NCBI RefSeq assembly: GCF_011393025.1
Contig: NZ_JAAOEO010000014.1
Span: forward strand, 1 to 64,000
Length of the DNA stretch: 64,000 bases
DNA from: Neobacillus terrae
Lineage (GTDB): Bacteria; Bacillota; Bacilli; Bacillales; Cytobacillaceae
Direction of reading: 5' to 3'
Shown here one piece after another: positions 28,129-37,842 of this stretch. How positions within the stretch are numbered: position 1 is the stretch's first letter; every line of letters starts with the position of its first letter. Below the pieces are notes generated by a model. It was not told the DNA's origin and made no database searches. It worked only from the letters and a program-made list of their open reading frames with translations. The position numbers and the translations under genes are program-made.

Positions 28129-28234
28129 GATATGCTGCTCATGCTTCGATCTCTCCGGTACGTAAAGAATGTTAACTCCCCCTCTCTGAAAAATATATAT
28201 GTTATTTAAACAACTCTGCTATGTTCCCCCTACT

Positions 28235-28742
28235 TCAGCTCTGTGGACTCCCTCTTGCCTTTAAGTTCACCATCTGCTTATGCTTAGGAAATTCCTTAAC
28301 AAAATAGTCCAAATAATAAAAAACAAAGAAGAACATACCGATTGGCACAATTAGAAATATATACCCCATTGTAAGCCTTAAGTAAGTTTGGCTTAGATCC
28401 TGTTTCTAACAAATACTGGACATCATTAAACCCTACATACATAAGAAACTAGCCAAAGAAAACCAATAATAGAGTTTAATATTGCAGTAGGCTTCTTTAA
28501 ACGTGTTCCAAGCCTATGACTACTAAATCAACAAATATGTGATTTCCTTCCTTGCCATTTTTACAAAGAGTTAAGAAATTCGCCCAAATAAACGTAAACA
28601 AGACTACTTCTTCCAATATGGAAAAGGACTTGGAGAAAACATGTCTGCTTATTGCTTAAACCATACCAGGTGCATGAGAAAATAAATAAAATAACGGCAA
28701 TAGTGTAATAATGTGTTCCTCAATAAAGTTTATGATCTTCAC
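28235..28742 (-). pseudogene. TRAP transporter small permease (DctQ) remnant
   Basis: Minus-strand translation shows, between stops and a frameshift, R-H-V-F-S-K-S-F-S-I-L-E-E-V-V-L-F-T-F-I-W followed by G-N-H-I-F-V-D-L-V-V, which is the conserved DctQ pattern (R-Y-x-F...S-W-x-E-E...G-x-H-I-x-V-D). The last frame gives Y-I-F-L-I-V-P-I-G-M-F-F-F-V-F-Y-Y-L-D-Y-F, a DctQ-type final membrane helix. A GTG at 28742 follows GAAGGAGG. At least four disabling changes are visible. Confidence 0.65.
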
Positions 28743-28789
28743 TTTTTTAGTCCTCCTTCTTATAAAGGACCCTCTTCGATTTACATTAA

Positions 28790-29200
28790 AAGTGATGTAA
28801 GCCTATTCATCCCTAACTAATGTAAATGAATACGCTTAACTCCTATTATTCCTTGATAGCTCATTAAATTCTTTTAAAGCATCCGAGTATCGTTTCTCGA
28901 ATCTTTAAATACTCCTTCTGTTACCTTTTTTCAATCCTCCCATTACTTTCTGGAACATAATTGACGTTTACCCAGTAATTTGTATCTTTTTGATATATTC
29001 TTTATCAGACGCCATAGATTCCTTCTATTTAGTGACAGTCATTTCATAAATTGTCTGTTGAATTAATATTTAAATAACTTTAGGAAGTTGCTTTTTCCAA
29101 GGCAATGGATATCCGCCACAACAAGTCAGTATTTTGTTAAAGAACCGACAACAATGCCACATCAATGTTGGTTCCGATTGTTACAGCAACAATAGGATAC
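28790..29200 (-). pseudogene. Probable TRAP substrate-binding protein (DctP) remnant
   Basis: Upstream of the dctQ remnant on the same strand, scraps such as M-A-S-D-K-E-Y-I-K-K-I-Q and F-E-K-R-Y-S-D-A-L-K-E-F-N-E-L resemble the C-terminal helices of DctP proteins, broken by several stops. The order dctP then dctQ fits a TRAP operon. No DctM large permease is left. Confidence 0.35.
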
Positions 29201-29256
29201 TAAGAAAATAGATATTTCCTTGGATTTCCCCTTTCAATATAGAAAATGATTAGGTC

Positions 29257-30462
29257 CTATGCATCTAGTTTTAGAAAGATCGTCAAGCCCCCTATAATAA
29301 AAATAGTTGCTCCACAAATCATCCACATAACTTCAAAATTACCGGACATATCGATAATCCAACCTGATATTGGAGTTCCAAAAATGGCCCCTGCATAAAC
29401 TGTTGCTAATCCTACCCCACTTGCTAACCCAATTTGTTCCTTCTTTACCACCTCGGATATCATTAAGACAAACATCCCGTTCCATCCTTGGGTGGTAATT
29501 CCTAAAGTAAGAGATAAGAAACCAATAAAGACTTCTGGTAATTCGTTTGATAATGTTCCAAGGAATATCACCAATACTCCTGAGAACATACCAATCAATG
29601 CAATTATGACTCCCCTATTTCGATTGAAATACCGATCACTTATGACTCCCCATACAGCCCTGCCCAAAGCCCCTCCAATTTGTAATAAAGCTAAACAAAA
29701 TAATGAAAAGGACAGGGAGTAATGAATCGATTCATGTAAGTAAAGAACTAGGTAGGTCATCACACTTAGCTGCACCCAGATAAAAAAAGTAATAATGGCG
29801 ATAATCTTTAATAATTTTTTGTTTTTTAAGATGTCTTTAATATTATTAAAAACCTTGGTATGCCTACGATAATCCTCCTTTTGGTCTAACACTTTAAAAT
29901 GGAAAATACAGACAAGGACCAACAAAACAGCAATACTTAAAAGGCTAACTCTCCATCCCCATTGATTGGCAATGAGAGGTAAGAGTAAGCTGCCTATCGA
30001 ACTTCCTAAAGAAACCCCCATTTGCTTTAAACCCATTGCTGTTCCTCGGTTATGTAAATCGAAGTTTTCCATTATACTTTTATTCGTTCCAGGAGTAATC
30101 CCTCCATAACCCATCCCCAACAAAAACAGCAGCACTAAAATAAATATGAAACTATTCGATAACGAAAAAGAAAATATGACAAAAACGAGTAATAAACAGA
30201 AAGAAAATAACGATTTTCTTGCGCCAAATTGATCGGTAATCAAGCCAGAAGGTATTGCAATTATAGAAGAACCAAGGAATACCGCCGAAGTCATCCAGCC
30301 GATTTCCGTATTGTTTAGTGAAAATTCTTCCACCATTAGAGAGATTAGCGGGACATACCCGTAATATGCCAGTGCAGTAGCCATTTGGATGGTTAATAAC
30401 CATAGAAGGTACTTATTTAAAATGACAAATGAAGGCGTACTTTTTACGTTTTCCAATTTCAT
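29257..30462 (-). CDS. MFS transporter of the sigma-54 regulon
   Basis: About 401 residues with twelve predicted membrane helices. The MFS motif after helix 2 is seen as G-L-I-T-D-Q-F-G-A-R-K-S, and a second copy in the C-terminal half as G-V-I-S-D-R-Y. It resembles cyanate, nitrate or organic-anion porters. The ATG at 30462 is chosen because a sigma-54 promoter lies at 30511-30496, which places the longer open frame starting at 30642 upstream of transcription. It probably imports the compound degraded by the neighbouring operons. Confidence 0.85.
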   Translation of the reverse strand: MKLENVKSTPSFVILNKYLLWLLTIQMATALAYYGYVPLISLMVEEFSLNNTEIGWMTSAVFLGSSIIAIPSGLITDQFGARKSLFSFCLLLVFVIFSFSLSNSFIFILVLLFLLGMGYGGITPGTNKSIMENFDLHNRGTAMGLKQMGVSLGSSIGSLLLPLIANQWGWRVSLLSIAVLLVLVCIFHFKVLDQKEDYRRHTKVFNNIKDILKNKKLLKIIAIITFFIWVQLSVMTYLVLYLHESIHYSLSFSLFCLALLQIGGALGRAVWGVISDRYFNRNRGVIIALIGMFSGVLVIFLGTLSNELPEVFIGFLSLTLGITTQGWNGMFVLMISEVVKKEQIGLASGVGLATVYAGAIFGTPISGWIIDMSGNFEVMWMICGATIFIIGGLTIFLKLDA

Positions 30463-30495
30463 TTTTAGCTTTTCACCTACCTTATGTAAATTACT

Positions 30496-30511
30496 TGCAA
30501 TAAGTATGCCA
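30496..30511 (-). promoter_or_regulatory. Sigma-54 promoter of the MFS gene
   Basis: TGGCAT-N5-TTGCA on the minus strand, with GG (30510-30509) and GC (30498-30497) exactly 12 bases apart. It lies 34 bases upstream of the ATG. Confidence 0.8.
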
Positions 30512-30684
30512 AGTATTTTTGTTGTTTTAACAATATAGAAAATTAAAAAAATCCTTCCCTTGATACTCTCCTCTTTCGTTCTTAAATAAATTCTTTTAAA
30601 CCTATTTTGAAATAGCAGTAGAATTGTTGTAATGGATCTCATTATTTCATATAAAAGGAAAAAACAATTTTTATTACAACATTT

Positions 30685-30723
30685 TGTTTCAAAAGGTGTT
30701 TCAAAGTACCAAGAACCGAAACA
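30685..30723. promoter_or_regulatory. Candidate activator sites upstream of the MFS gene
   Basis: TGTTTCA at 30685-30691 and 30697-30703 and GAAACA at 30718-30723. The second and third form an inverted pair with GTTTC and GAAAC 15 bases apart. They lie 174-212 bases upstream of the sigma-54 promoter. Confidence 0.55.
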
Positions 30724-30760
30724 TCTATTTGTTCGTGACCAATCCAGCTTTCCTAAAAAT

Positions 30761-30791
30761 TAAAAATCCCCTCACCTATCAGATGGGGGAT
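30761..30791 (-). terminator. Terminator after the sigma-54 activator gene
   Basis: A minus-strand hairpin with ATCCCC/GGGGAT base and a bulged upper stem, followed by TTTTAATTTTT. Confidence 0.65.
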
Positions 30792-30824
30792 CCTTCCACT
30801 TACTTATAAATTAAACCATCATAT

Positions 30825-32732
30825 TTAAAAGTTCATATCAATATTGTATTCTTTTATTTTCCGCCAAAGTGTTGTCCTGGACATGCCAAGTTTAACAGCT
30901 GTCTGATTCTTATTCCCCCTCGTTTCGAGAAGGATATTTATAATTTTGAATTTTTCGAGTTCAGGTAGCGGCATGGTATCTTGGACATCTATCTCATTAC
31001 TATTAAGGAGACTACTAGCAATTTGATTTTTCTGTTCGAAGAATTCACTTAATATATCAGTAAACAATTTAATTAAGTCATACGTTGTGTTAGAGACGGA
31101 TTTTAGTGCACAAAATCGCTGAGCGAAATTTTCCATTTCCCTGACGTTCCCTGGCCAGTTATACAATAATAGACTATCCTTCATTATATTAATTAAATAG
31201 CTGGCTTGGGGTGAGTCCATTCCATATTTAACAAGTAGGTGATTAAGTATCAACGGTATATCTTCCTTACGCTCTCTAACAGATGGTACATTTATTTGAA
31301 GTACATTGATCCTATAATATAAATCCTCTCTAAATACTTTTTCCCTAATCAAATCGACTAGTGGTTTATTGGTTGCAGTAATTACTCTAACATCCAGTGG
31401 AATGATAGTTTTCCCGCCTAACCTGATGACTTCTTTTTCCTGCAATACCCTGAGAAGCTTCGTTTGAATATCCAATGGAATTTCCCCTATTTCATCAAGG
31501 AAGATAGTACCATTTTGAGCCATTTCAAAAAAACCCGGTTTACCGCCTTTTTTTGCACCGGTAAAAGCCCCCTCCTCGTAGCCAAATAATTCGCTTTCTA
31601 GTATATTTTGAGGAATTGCAGAACAATTAACAGGAAGAAATGGTTGTGACTTTCTATTGCTGTACTGATGAACGCTATGAGCGATTAACTCTTTGCCTGT
31701 TCCTGATTCACCAAAAATCAATAATGGAGCATTCGTTTGGGCGTACTGTTTTGTTTTAATAATGACCTTATTCATGATTTGAGAGGAGTGAATAATATTC
31801 GTAAATTCATACTTCGAGTTAAGAGTATCTTCCTTTCTATTTTCCGTTGTTACACGAACCCTTGCCCCCTCTACAGCCACAATATATGATTTGCTGCTTG
31901 CTCCATTCGTAATCGGTTCAATTACAATTTGTTCTGATTTATATTGTACTGTCATCGATTCTTTTAATTGATCATTTATTTCAATATTAATAAGGTTGGT
32001 AAACTTCTCTCCGATGATGTCGTACTTACTGCTTTTCTTTACATATTTAAAACCAAGTACATTTGTATCTATTATCCGCTGCTGCCTGTCTAATAAAAAA
32101 ATAGGATTGCCAGCATATTGAAGAATAATATCTTTTATTTTTCCGTAGTTTACCATTTTACTTTTAGTGGTGGCTAACTGATAAGCTTTAATAATTTCTA
32201 ATTTTAAAAAGTCCTTTGAATAAATCAGCACATTTTTTATCCCTTTACTATCTGCTATTTCACAGACAGAGCTTGTCCCAATCACTACAGTAAATCCCTT
32301 TTTATAATAATCATCCATAAGTTGTTCCGCTTCATTTAAGTTGGAAAATGTAAACCTTTTCAATTCAATGTCTAATAAATCCTCATATTGCTCCAATTGA
32401 TAATCTTCTTCTGGAAAATACATTAATAAGATTTTTCTTCCATACTTTTTAGCCTGAGCCAGCCCCTTTACCAAATCGGCCTCTGTGAATTGTAATGGAT
32501 AAAAAGGTACAAGATAGGTTAACTCATAATAATCTTTATTGATCATTTCAAGATGGGCACCACTTGTAATGACTAAATCAAATTCGGAAAACATCTCATG
32601 ATCAATTTTATGTAACTCTCCAAAATTCACCTCAAGTACTTCTAAACTTAAAGGTAAGTTTAATAGTTCCATTACTTCGTAGTATAAATGAGAAAAAATC
32701 TTATGTGTGATGGCTAGTATTCTGGTCGGCAA
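30825..32732 (-). CDS. PrpR-type sigma-54-dependent transcriptional activator
   Basis: A 635-residue enhancer-binding protein. Domains in order: PrpR_N sensor (about 1-195), PAS (about 200-290), AAA+ domain (about 310-550) with Walker A G-E-S-G-T-G-K at 341-347, the sigma-54 contact loop G-A-F-T-G-A at 388-393 and Walker B I-F-L-D-E-I, then a Fis-type HTH at the C-terminus (N-Q-T-A-V-K-L-G-M-S-R-T-T-L-W-R-K). The TTG start follows AAGAGGAG. It is divergent from the nitrilase-hyuAB operon. Four sigma-54 promoters with shared upstream boxes lie around it, so it is the obvious activator of this regulon. The PrpR_N domain suggests a small ligand, perhaps a pathway intermediate. Confidence 0.93.
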   Translation of the reverse strand: MPTRILAITHKIFSHLYYEVMELLNLPLSLEVLEVNFGELHKIDHEMFSEFDLVITSGAHLEMINKDYYELTYLVPFYPLQFTEADLVKGLAQAKKYGRKILLMYFPEEDYQLEQYEDLLDIELKRFTFSNLNEAEQLMDDYYKKGFTVVIGTSSVCEIADSKGIKNVLIYSKDFLKLEIIKAYQLATTKSKMVNYGKIKDIILQYAGNPIFLLDRQQRIIDTNVLGFKYVKKSSKYDIIGEKFTNLINIEINDQLKESMTVQYKSEQIVIEPITNGASSKSYIVAVEGARVRVTTENRKEDTLNSKYEFTNIIHSSQIMNKVIIKTKQYAQTNAPLLIFGESGTGKELIAHSVHQYSNRKSQPFLPVNCSAIPQNILESELFGYEEGAFTGAKKGGKPGFFEMAQNGTIFLDEIGEIPLDIQTKLLRVLQEKEVIRLGGKTIIPLDVRVITATNKPLVDLIREKVFREDLYYRINVLQINVPSVRERKEDIPLILNHLLVKYGMDSPQASYLINIMKDSLLLYNWPGNVREMENFAQRFCALKSVSNTTYDLIKLFTDILSEFFEQKNQIASSLLNSNEIDVQDTMPLPELEKFKIINILLETRGNKNQTAVKLGMSRTTLWRKIKEYNIDMNF

Positions 32733-32831
32733 TTTAGTTCATCTCCTCTTTAGGCATACATTCAAACTTTTCAACTAGGATTATTTGCTACTGACATAAT
32801 AACATAATATTCAAAATTGTCGGAATAAAAA

Positions 32832-32859
32832 TGTTTCAACTTAAGTTAAAGTTGTTTCA
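32832..32859. promoter_or_regulatory. Candidate activator sites between regulator and nitrilase-hyuAB
   Basis: TGTTTCA at 32832-32838 and 32853-32859, 21 bases apart (two helical turns), followed 17 bases after the second GTTTC by a degenerate AAAAC half-site. They are 107-134 bases upstream of the sigma-54 promoter. Confidence 0.5.
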
Positions 32860-32965
32860 TTTTGTGTTAAATAATAAAACAATCCTTGTTTAATTTTTAA
32901 TCTTTTAATCTTAAATATCTTAGATTTACCCCCTTTTGGCTATTTATTTTCCGTTAATTTTGTCA

Positions 32966-32981
32966 TGGCACGCTTTTTGCA
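32966..32981 (+). promoter_or_regulatory. Sigma-54 promoter of the nitrilase-hyuAB operon
   Basis: TGGCAC-N5-TTGCA, a perfect -24/-12 match, with GG (32967-32968) and GC (32979-32980) 12 bases apart. Transcription should start near 32992. Confidence 0.9.
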
Positions 32982-33021
32982 TTACCTTTTACTGATAACC
33001 TATGAAAGAGAGGTGACAAGG

Positions 33022-33915
33022 TTGTATAAATGTAAGTTTGCAGGTCTCCAAGTTGGTTCTTACCCCGGAAGCTATGAGAGAAACTGGACCATTCTTGCTC
33101 AAAAAACGGAAGAACTTATTCTAAGAGAAAGGCCCTATCTAATTTCCTATTCAGAGTTAATGACGGCACCCTATTTTGGCACAATCCAGGATGACAAATT
33201 TTTCTCGTACGCTGAGACGATGAACGGCCCCACTGTAATAAAAACAACAGAAATGGCTGTTGCCTATGACGTTCATATTTTAGGTACATTTTTTGAAAAA
33301 GCAGAGGAAAATGGACAGAACAATTACTATAATACCGCTTTTATTTGTTCACCAACGAAGGGCCTTATCGGCAAATACAGAAAAGTTCATCTGCCAAAGC
33401 TACAAAGTCCAAGTCTTTCAACTGATGAAAAATATTACTTCGAACAATTTGGGGGCGGCGGAAAGGAGTTTCCTGTCTTTACTCTTGATAACGGATTGAA
33501 AGTGGGGATCTTAATCTGCTTTGACAGGTCTTTTCCTGAAGGATGGAAAGCGCTTACAGTTCAGGGTGTAGATGTAGTAATTGTTCCTACGGCTACATTT
33601 GGATTTAGAAAGGATTTGTACGTAAAAGAATTGCAAATACGAGCGATGGAGAACAATGTATTTGTTTTAGGAGTCAATAAAGCCGGTATTGAGCAAATTC
33701 AAGGAGAACCATCAGCAAGACACCATTTTGGAAATAGCTGTTTAATTGATCCATTTGGTGAAGTTATTTCTCAGTTAGAAGACGAAGAATGGTCCTACCT
33801 AGTAGGGGAAATTGACCTTTCTCTAGCGGCAAGCAGCAAAGGGAGAATTAATTGGAATCAGGAAAGAAAACCAGAAATTTATCAAAAATATCTTAAAAAC
33901 TACTTAAAGATATAA
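33022..33915 (+). CDS. Carbon-nitrogen hydrolase, amidase/carbamoylase type
   Basis: About 297 residues of the nitrilase superfamily. The catalytic triad is Glu45 in S-Y-S-E-L, Lys121 in K-Y-R-K-V-H-L-P and Cys166 in I-L-I-C-F-D-R-S-F-P-E. C-F-D-R and R-K-V-H-L-P point to the N-carbamoyl amino acid amidase/beta-ureidopropionase branch. I chose the TTG at 33022 because GAGAGGTG lies just upstream; the ATG at 32965 overlaps the -24 promoter element and cannot be on the mRNA. It precedes hyuA-hyuB, so it probably hydrolyses the linear carbamoyl or amide product of ring opening. Confidence 0.88.
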   Translation: MYKCKFAGLQVGSYPGSYERNWTILAQKTEELILRERPYLISYSELMTAPYFGTIQDDKFFSYAETMNGPTVIKTTEMAVAYDVHILGTFFEKAEENGQNNYYNTAFICSPTKGLIGKYRKVHLPKLQSPSLSTDEKYYFEQFGGGGKEFPVFTLDNGLKVGILICFDRSFPEGWKALTVQGVDVVIVPTATFGFRKDLYVKELQIRAMENNVFVLGVNKAGIEQIQGEPSARHHFGNSCLIDPFGEVISQLEDEEWSYLVGEIDLSLAASSKGRINWNQERKPEIYQKYLKNYLKI

Positions 33916-33926
33916 GGAGGGTTACA

Positions 33927-36005
33927 ATGATTAGAGTTGGAGTAGATGTTGGTGGAACAAATACGGACTTAATTCTAACAGGTCTGGGACAAAAGCATGT
34001 TTACCATAAGGTCCCTTCTACAAAAGCCGATCAGTCAATCGGTATTATTCAAGGTGTAAAAGAAATTTGTGATAAAGCCGGTATTGAGCCAAGTGATATT
34101 GATATGTTTTTACATGGGACAACAGTCGCTACAAATGCCCTGATTGAGCATGAAGGTTCCAAAACGGGTTTAATCACTACAAAAGGTTTTAGAGATATTC
34201 TGCATATTGGCAGACATAGACGCCCTCACAATTTTTCAATCATGCAAGATATCCCCTTCCAAGTAAAACCACTGATTGAAAGAAAGCATCGAAAAGTAGT
34301 AAATGAGCGAATTATCCCTCCTGGAGACATATTTGTACCATTAGATGAAAGCGAAGTCCTTTCCGCCATTAATGAACTTAAAGCATCTGGTATTAAATCC
34401 ATTGCAGTGGCATTCTTATTTTCTTTCTTGAATCCCATTCATGAAAAGCGTGTGGGCGAGTTGATCGCTGAACTTTATCCTGAAGCTGAAGTATCCCTTT
34501 CACACGAGGTTATTTCACAATACCGTGAATTTGAACGATTTACAACAACAGCCATCAATGCTTTTACAAAGCCAAAAATGAGATCTTACATGAAATCTCT
34601 CGAAAAAGGCTTAAAGGAAATTGGTTGTGGGGCTGAAATTTTAATCATGCAATCAAACGGCGGAATCAGCGGCATTGATGGTGTTTCTGAAAAACCTGTT
34701 TCCACATTAATGTCCGGACCAGCAGCTGGTGTTATTGGAACACAATTTATTGGGAATCTCCATAACCATACAAAATTAATCGGTCTTGATATTGGGGGCA
34801 CATCCGCTGATATTACAGTCATACCAGAACAACTTTTAGAAATCGACTTCCAAAACTGTAATATAGCTGGTTATCCTGTGTTATTCCCCCAGTTGGATGT
34901 CATCTCAATTGGTGCTGGCGGAGGCAGTATTGCATGGGCCGACAGTGGCGGCGGTTTTAACGTTGGTCCAAGAAGTGCAGGTGCCGAACCAGGTCCAGCC
35001 TGTTATAATCGCGGCGGTACAGAAGCTACGGTTACTGATGCAAATGTGATACTAGGGCGAATTGACCCAAATAATTTCTTAGGCGGCAGAATTGAACTTC
35101 AAAAACATTTATCTGAAGAATCAATGGGAAACTCTATATGTGAGCCGTTTAATATGGATGTGAAAGAGGCGGCCCTATCCACTCTTGAAATTATGAATGC
35201 AAACATGGTAAAAGCAATTCGTCTCCATTCGATTCAAAGAGGTTATGACCCTCGGGAATTCGCTCTGGTTGCATTTGGTGGCGCCGGTCCACTTCATGGC
35301 TGCGATGTGGCAGATGCCCTGGATATCCCAACAATACTTATTCCGCCTGCACCTGGTATTACTTCAGCAATGGGACTGTTGTCTACTGACTTGAAATTTG
35401 ACTTTATTCGTACCATTGGCGTTCTGCTAGATTCTGCTAAAGAATCACGGATTAATCAATATTACCTTGAAATGGTTTTAGAGGCGGAACATCAAATCGT
35501 AAAAGATAGTCAGTATGGAAAAGAAAAGCGAGAAACCATTACCATTCAGCAAATGGATTGTCGCTATGCCGGCCAAGGTTATGAGTTATCTATTGAATTC
35601 AACGGATTCACTGAAAATTGGCGCGAGGAAATTCAAAAGAAATTCGATACAGCCCACCAAGAAGCCTACGGATTTGCATTTGAAGGAAATCCTATAGAAA
35701 TTATTAATCTGCGGGTTCAAACCGTGGGCTTGATGCCTGATTTGGAAGTCCCACACGCGTATGTTGCACCTCAAAGGGTTGTTGCAGCCTCTAAAGTTAC
35801 AAAGGCGGTCTTTGGAACACCAAAGAATCATCAAGAATACGAAGTATCTCAATTTGAGAGAGCCGAACTGCCAAAAGGGTATATCTTAGAAGGACCTGCC
35901 ATTATCAACGGGCTAGATAGCACAGTTGTCATTAATCCAAATTGGCAAGGAGAAGTTTTATATGATTCCACTATTAAGTTAACGAGAAAAGGAGTGAATT
36001 CATAA
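33927..36005 (+). CDS. hyuA: Hydantoinase/oxoprolinase subunit A
   Basis: A 692-residue member of the HyuA / acetone carboxylase beta family. The N-terminal ATPase-like G-V-D-V-G-G-T-N-T-D-L motif, the central G-L-D-I-G-G-T-S-A-D and G-A-G-G-G-S-I-A segments, and A-F-G-G-A-G-P-L-H-G are all present. HyuA and HyuB together form an ATP-dependent hydrolase of hydantoins, N-methylhydantoin or 5-oxoproline. The ribosome site AAGGAGG precedes the ATG. It starts 11 bases after the amidase gene and is followed directly by hyuB. Confidence 0.92.
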   Translation: MIRVGVDVGGTNTDLILTGLGQKHVYHKVPSTKADQSIGIIQGVKEICDKAGIEPSDIDMFLHGTTVATNALIEHEGSKTGLITTKGFRDILHIGRHRRPHNFSIMQDIPFQVKPLIERKHRKVVNERIIPPGDIFVPLDESEVLSAINELKASGIKSIAVAFLFSFLNPIHEKRVGELIAELYPEAEVSLSHEVISQYREFERFTTTAINAFTKPKMRSYMKSLEKGLKEIGCGAEILIMQSNGGISGIDGVSEKPVSTLMSGPAAGVIGTQFIGNLHNHTKLIGLDIGGTSADITVIPEQLLEIDFQNCNIAGYPVLFPQLDVISIGAGGGSIAWADSGGGFNVGPRSAGAEPGPACYNRGGTEATVTDANVILGRIDPNNFLGGRIELQKHLSEESMGNSICEPFNMDVKEAALSTLEIMNANMVKAIRLHSIQRGYDPREFALVAFGGAGPLHGCDVADALDIPTILIPPAPGITSAMGLLSTDLKFDFIRTIGVLLDSAKESRINQYYLEMVLEAEHQIVKDSQYGKEKRETITIQQMDCRYAGQGYELSIEFNGFTENWREEIQKKFDTAHQEAYGFAFEGNPIEIINLRVQTVGLMPDLEVPHAYVAPQRVVAASKVTKAVFGTPKNHQEYEVSQFERAELPKGYILEGPAIINGLDSTVVINPNWQGEVLYDSTIKLTRKGVNS

Positions 36006-37784
36006 ATGAGAATGAACAAAACCCTTGATCCAGTGCTTTTGCAAATAATTGGTGGAGAACTTGATAGTATTGCGAAGGAGATGGCTTATAAACTAGTCCG
36101 CAGTTCGTATTCTGTGATCATTCGTGAATCTGAGGATATGGGCTGTGCCATCCTTAATTTAGACGGCGAAGAAATTGCTGAATCAGATAATACTCCTTTC
36201 CATGTCGGCTCTTTAGTTGCTTACACACGTGGAGCGTTAAAAACATTGAAGGAACGTCGGGTACAGCTGCAGCCTGGTGATGTCCTCATTCATAATCACC
36301 CCTATTTAGGAGCCAGCCACTCCCTGGATTTAGGTGTAATTGCCCCTATATTTTATCAGGATGAACTAGTTGGCTTCGCCGGGAATACGGCACATGCTCT
36401 TGATATTGGAGGAGCTCAGCCGGGAGGATCGATGGACCTCTTTGATATGTTCTCTGAGGGAAGAATTTTTAATGCTAACTTTCTCTATAAAGCCGGCGTA
36501 AAATGTGAAGATTTATGGCATTTTATCGAAGGAAATACCCGTGCCCCAAGAGAGGTAATTGGCGATTTAAAATGCCAGGTGGCATCTGCCCAATATGGCG
36601 TGAAACGATATACTCAGTTAATTGATAAATATGGACTTGATACAGTTAAATTGTATTCCGAAGAACTAATCAATTATTCGGAAAGAATGCTTCGAGCAGA
36701 AATTGAAAAGATACCAGATGGCGAATATTACGCTGCCGGATATCTAGATGATGATGGTATTCATCGGGATCAGCCAGAAAAAATTGGTGTTAAAGTTATT
36801 GTAGAGGGCAGTAACATCACAGTCGATTTATCTGAGGCACCGCCACAAAGACCAAATGCTTTAAACACCCCTTTTGAAGGAAGCACCTGTGTGGCAGTAT
36901 ACAGTTTATTTAGGTCTTTATTGCTAGATACGTATTTAACAGATAAGTATATTCCTGCAAATTCCGGTGGATTCCGCCCTATTAATATAGTGGCACCAGA
37001 AGGAACAATCTTTAATCCTAAATTTCCTGTAGCAACACAAATCCGTTTCTGTCCTGCTAACCGAGTGGCAGACCTGATCCTCCAAGCCTTAGCCCCTGTC
37101 ATGCCAGACCGAGCTACTGCCGGAAACAGTGCCCAATTAAACGGGATGTACATGAGCGGAACGTATGAAAACGGAGACTACTGGATTACGATTGAAGTAG
37201 ATGAAGGCTCCTATGGGGGAAGACCTGGCAAGGATGGAATGGATGCGGTCGACTGTTTATCAGCAAACATTAAGAATCAGCCAATCGAAGAGCTGGAGCT
37301 CCACCTACCGTTCAGATTTTATAGATATGAGTTAATCGAAGAAAAATTCGGAGCCGGAAAATACCGTGGAGGCACTAGTGCGGTGCGTGAGTATGAATTT
37401 TTGACTCCATCTGTTATTACAACTGAGTCTGAACGTCATAGTGAGATTGATCCGCCGCCTGGTGTGCACGGTGGGAAGCCAGGTACACCTGGAGCATTCT
37501 ATAAAGTCAATTTAAATGGTGAACAGGAAAAACTATACTCTAAGAATAATGCAGCTACTTTTGAAAAAGGCGAACGTCTTGTCATTTATGGAGTAACCAG
37601 TGGTGGATATGGGGATCCAATGGAACGTGATATCAATAAAGTTTTAAATGACTACTTAGACGGGTTAATCAGCTTGAAACAAGCAAGAGAGGATTATGGA
37701 GTAGTAATTAAAGGCAAACAGATCGATCTTGAAGAAACGAAAAAAATACGCTCGGTTTCTGTGGATGTAGAAATACTCAAGTAA
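36006..37784 (+). CDS. hyuB: Hydantoinase/oxoprolinase subunit B
   Basis: A 592-residue HyuB family protein. Typical segments are S-S-Y-S-V-I-I-R-E-S-E-D near residue 30, D-V-L-I-H-N-H-P-Y-L-G-A-S-H and D-E-G-S-Y-G-G-R-P-G-K-D-G. The ATG begins directly after the hyuA stop, so expression is coupled. It is one of two HyuB paralogues in the window. The exact ring substrate is unknown. Confidence 0.92.
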   Translation: MRMNKTLDPVLLQIIGGELDSIAKEMAYKLVRSSYSVIIRESEDMGCAILNLDGEEIAESDNTPFHVGSLVAYTRGALKTLKERRVQLQPGDVLIHNHPYLGASHSLDLGVIAPIFYQDELVGFAGNTAHALDIGGAQPGGSMDLFDMFSEGRIFNANFLYKAGVKCEDLWHFIEGNTRAPREVIGDLKCQVASAQYGVKRYTQLIDKYGLDTVKLYSEELINYSERMLRAEIEKIPDGEYYAAGYLDDDGIHRDQPEKIGVKVIVEGSNITVDLSEAPPQRPNALNTPFEGSTCVAVYSLFRSLLLDTYLTDKYIPANSGGFRPINIVAPEGTIFNPKFPVATQIRFCPANRVADLILQALAPVMPDRATAGNSAQLNGMYMSGTYENGDYWITIEVDEGSYGGRPGKDGMDAVDCLSANIKNQPIEELELHLPFRFYRYELIEEKFGAGKYRGGTSAVREYEFLTPSVITTESERHSEIDPPPGVHGGKPGTPGAFYKVNLNGEQEKLYSKNNAATFEKGERLVIYGVTSGGYGDPMERDINKVLNDYLDGLISLKQAREDYGVVIKGKQIDLEETKKIRSVSVDVEILK

Positions 37785-37786
37785 GC

Positions 37787-37838
37787 AAAAAAAGCGTCTA
37801 TACCAAGCTCTTAAACAGGCTTGGATATAGGCGCTTTT
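37787..37838. terminator. Bidirectional terminator between convergent operons
   Basis: A long hairpin with AAAAAAGCG and CGCTTTTT bases and a CCAAGC/GCTTGG upper stem lies between hyuB and the CitE-like gene. T-tracts occur in both directions. Confidence 0.8.
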
Positions 37839-37842
37839 TCTT

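Noticed and set aside
30463..30642. N-terminal extension of the MFS transporter
   Set aside because: It covers the sigma-54 promoter at 30511-30496, so it is not transcribed from it, and the extra residues do not fit the MFS fold.
32965..33021. ATG at 32965 as start of the amidase gene
   Set aside because: It overlaps the -24 element of the sigma-54 promoter and would lie upstream of the transcript; the TTG at 33022 has a proper ribosome site.
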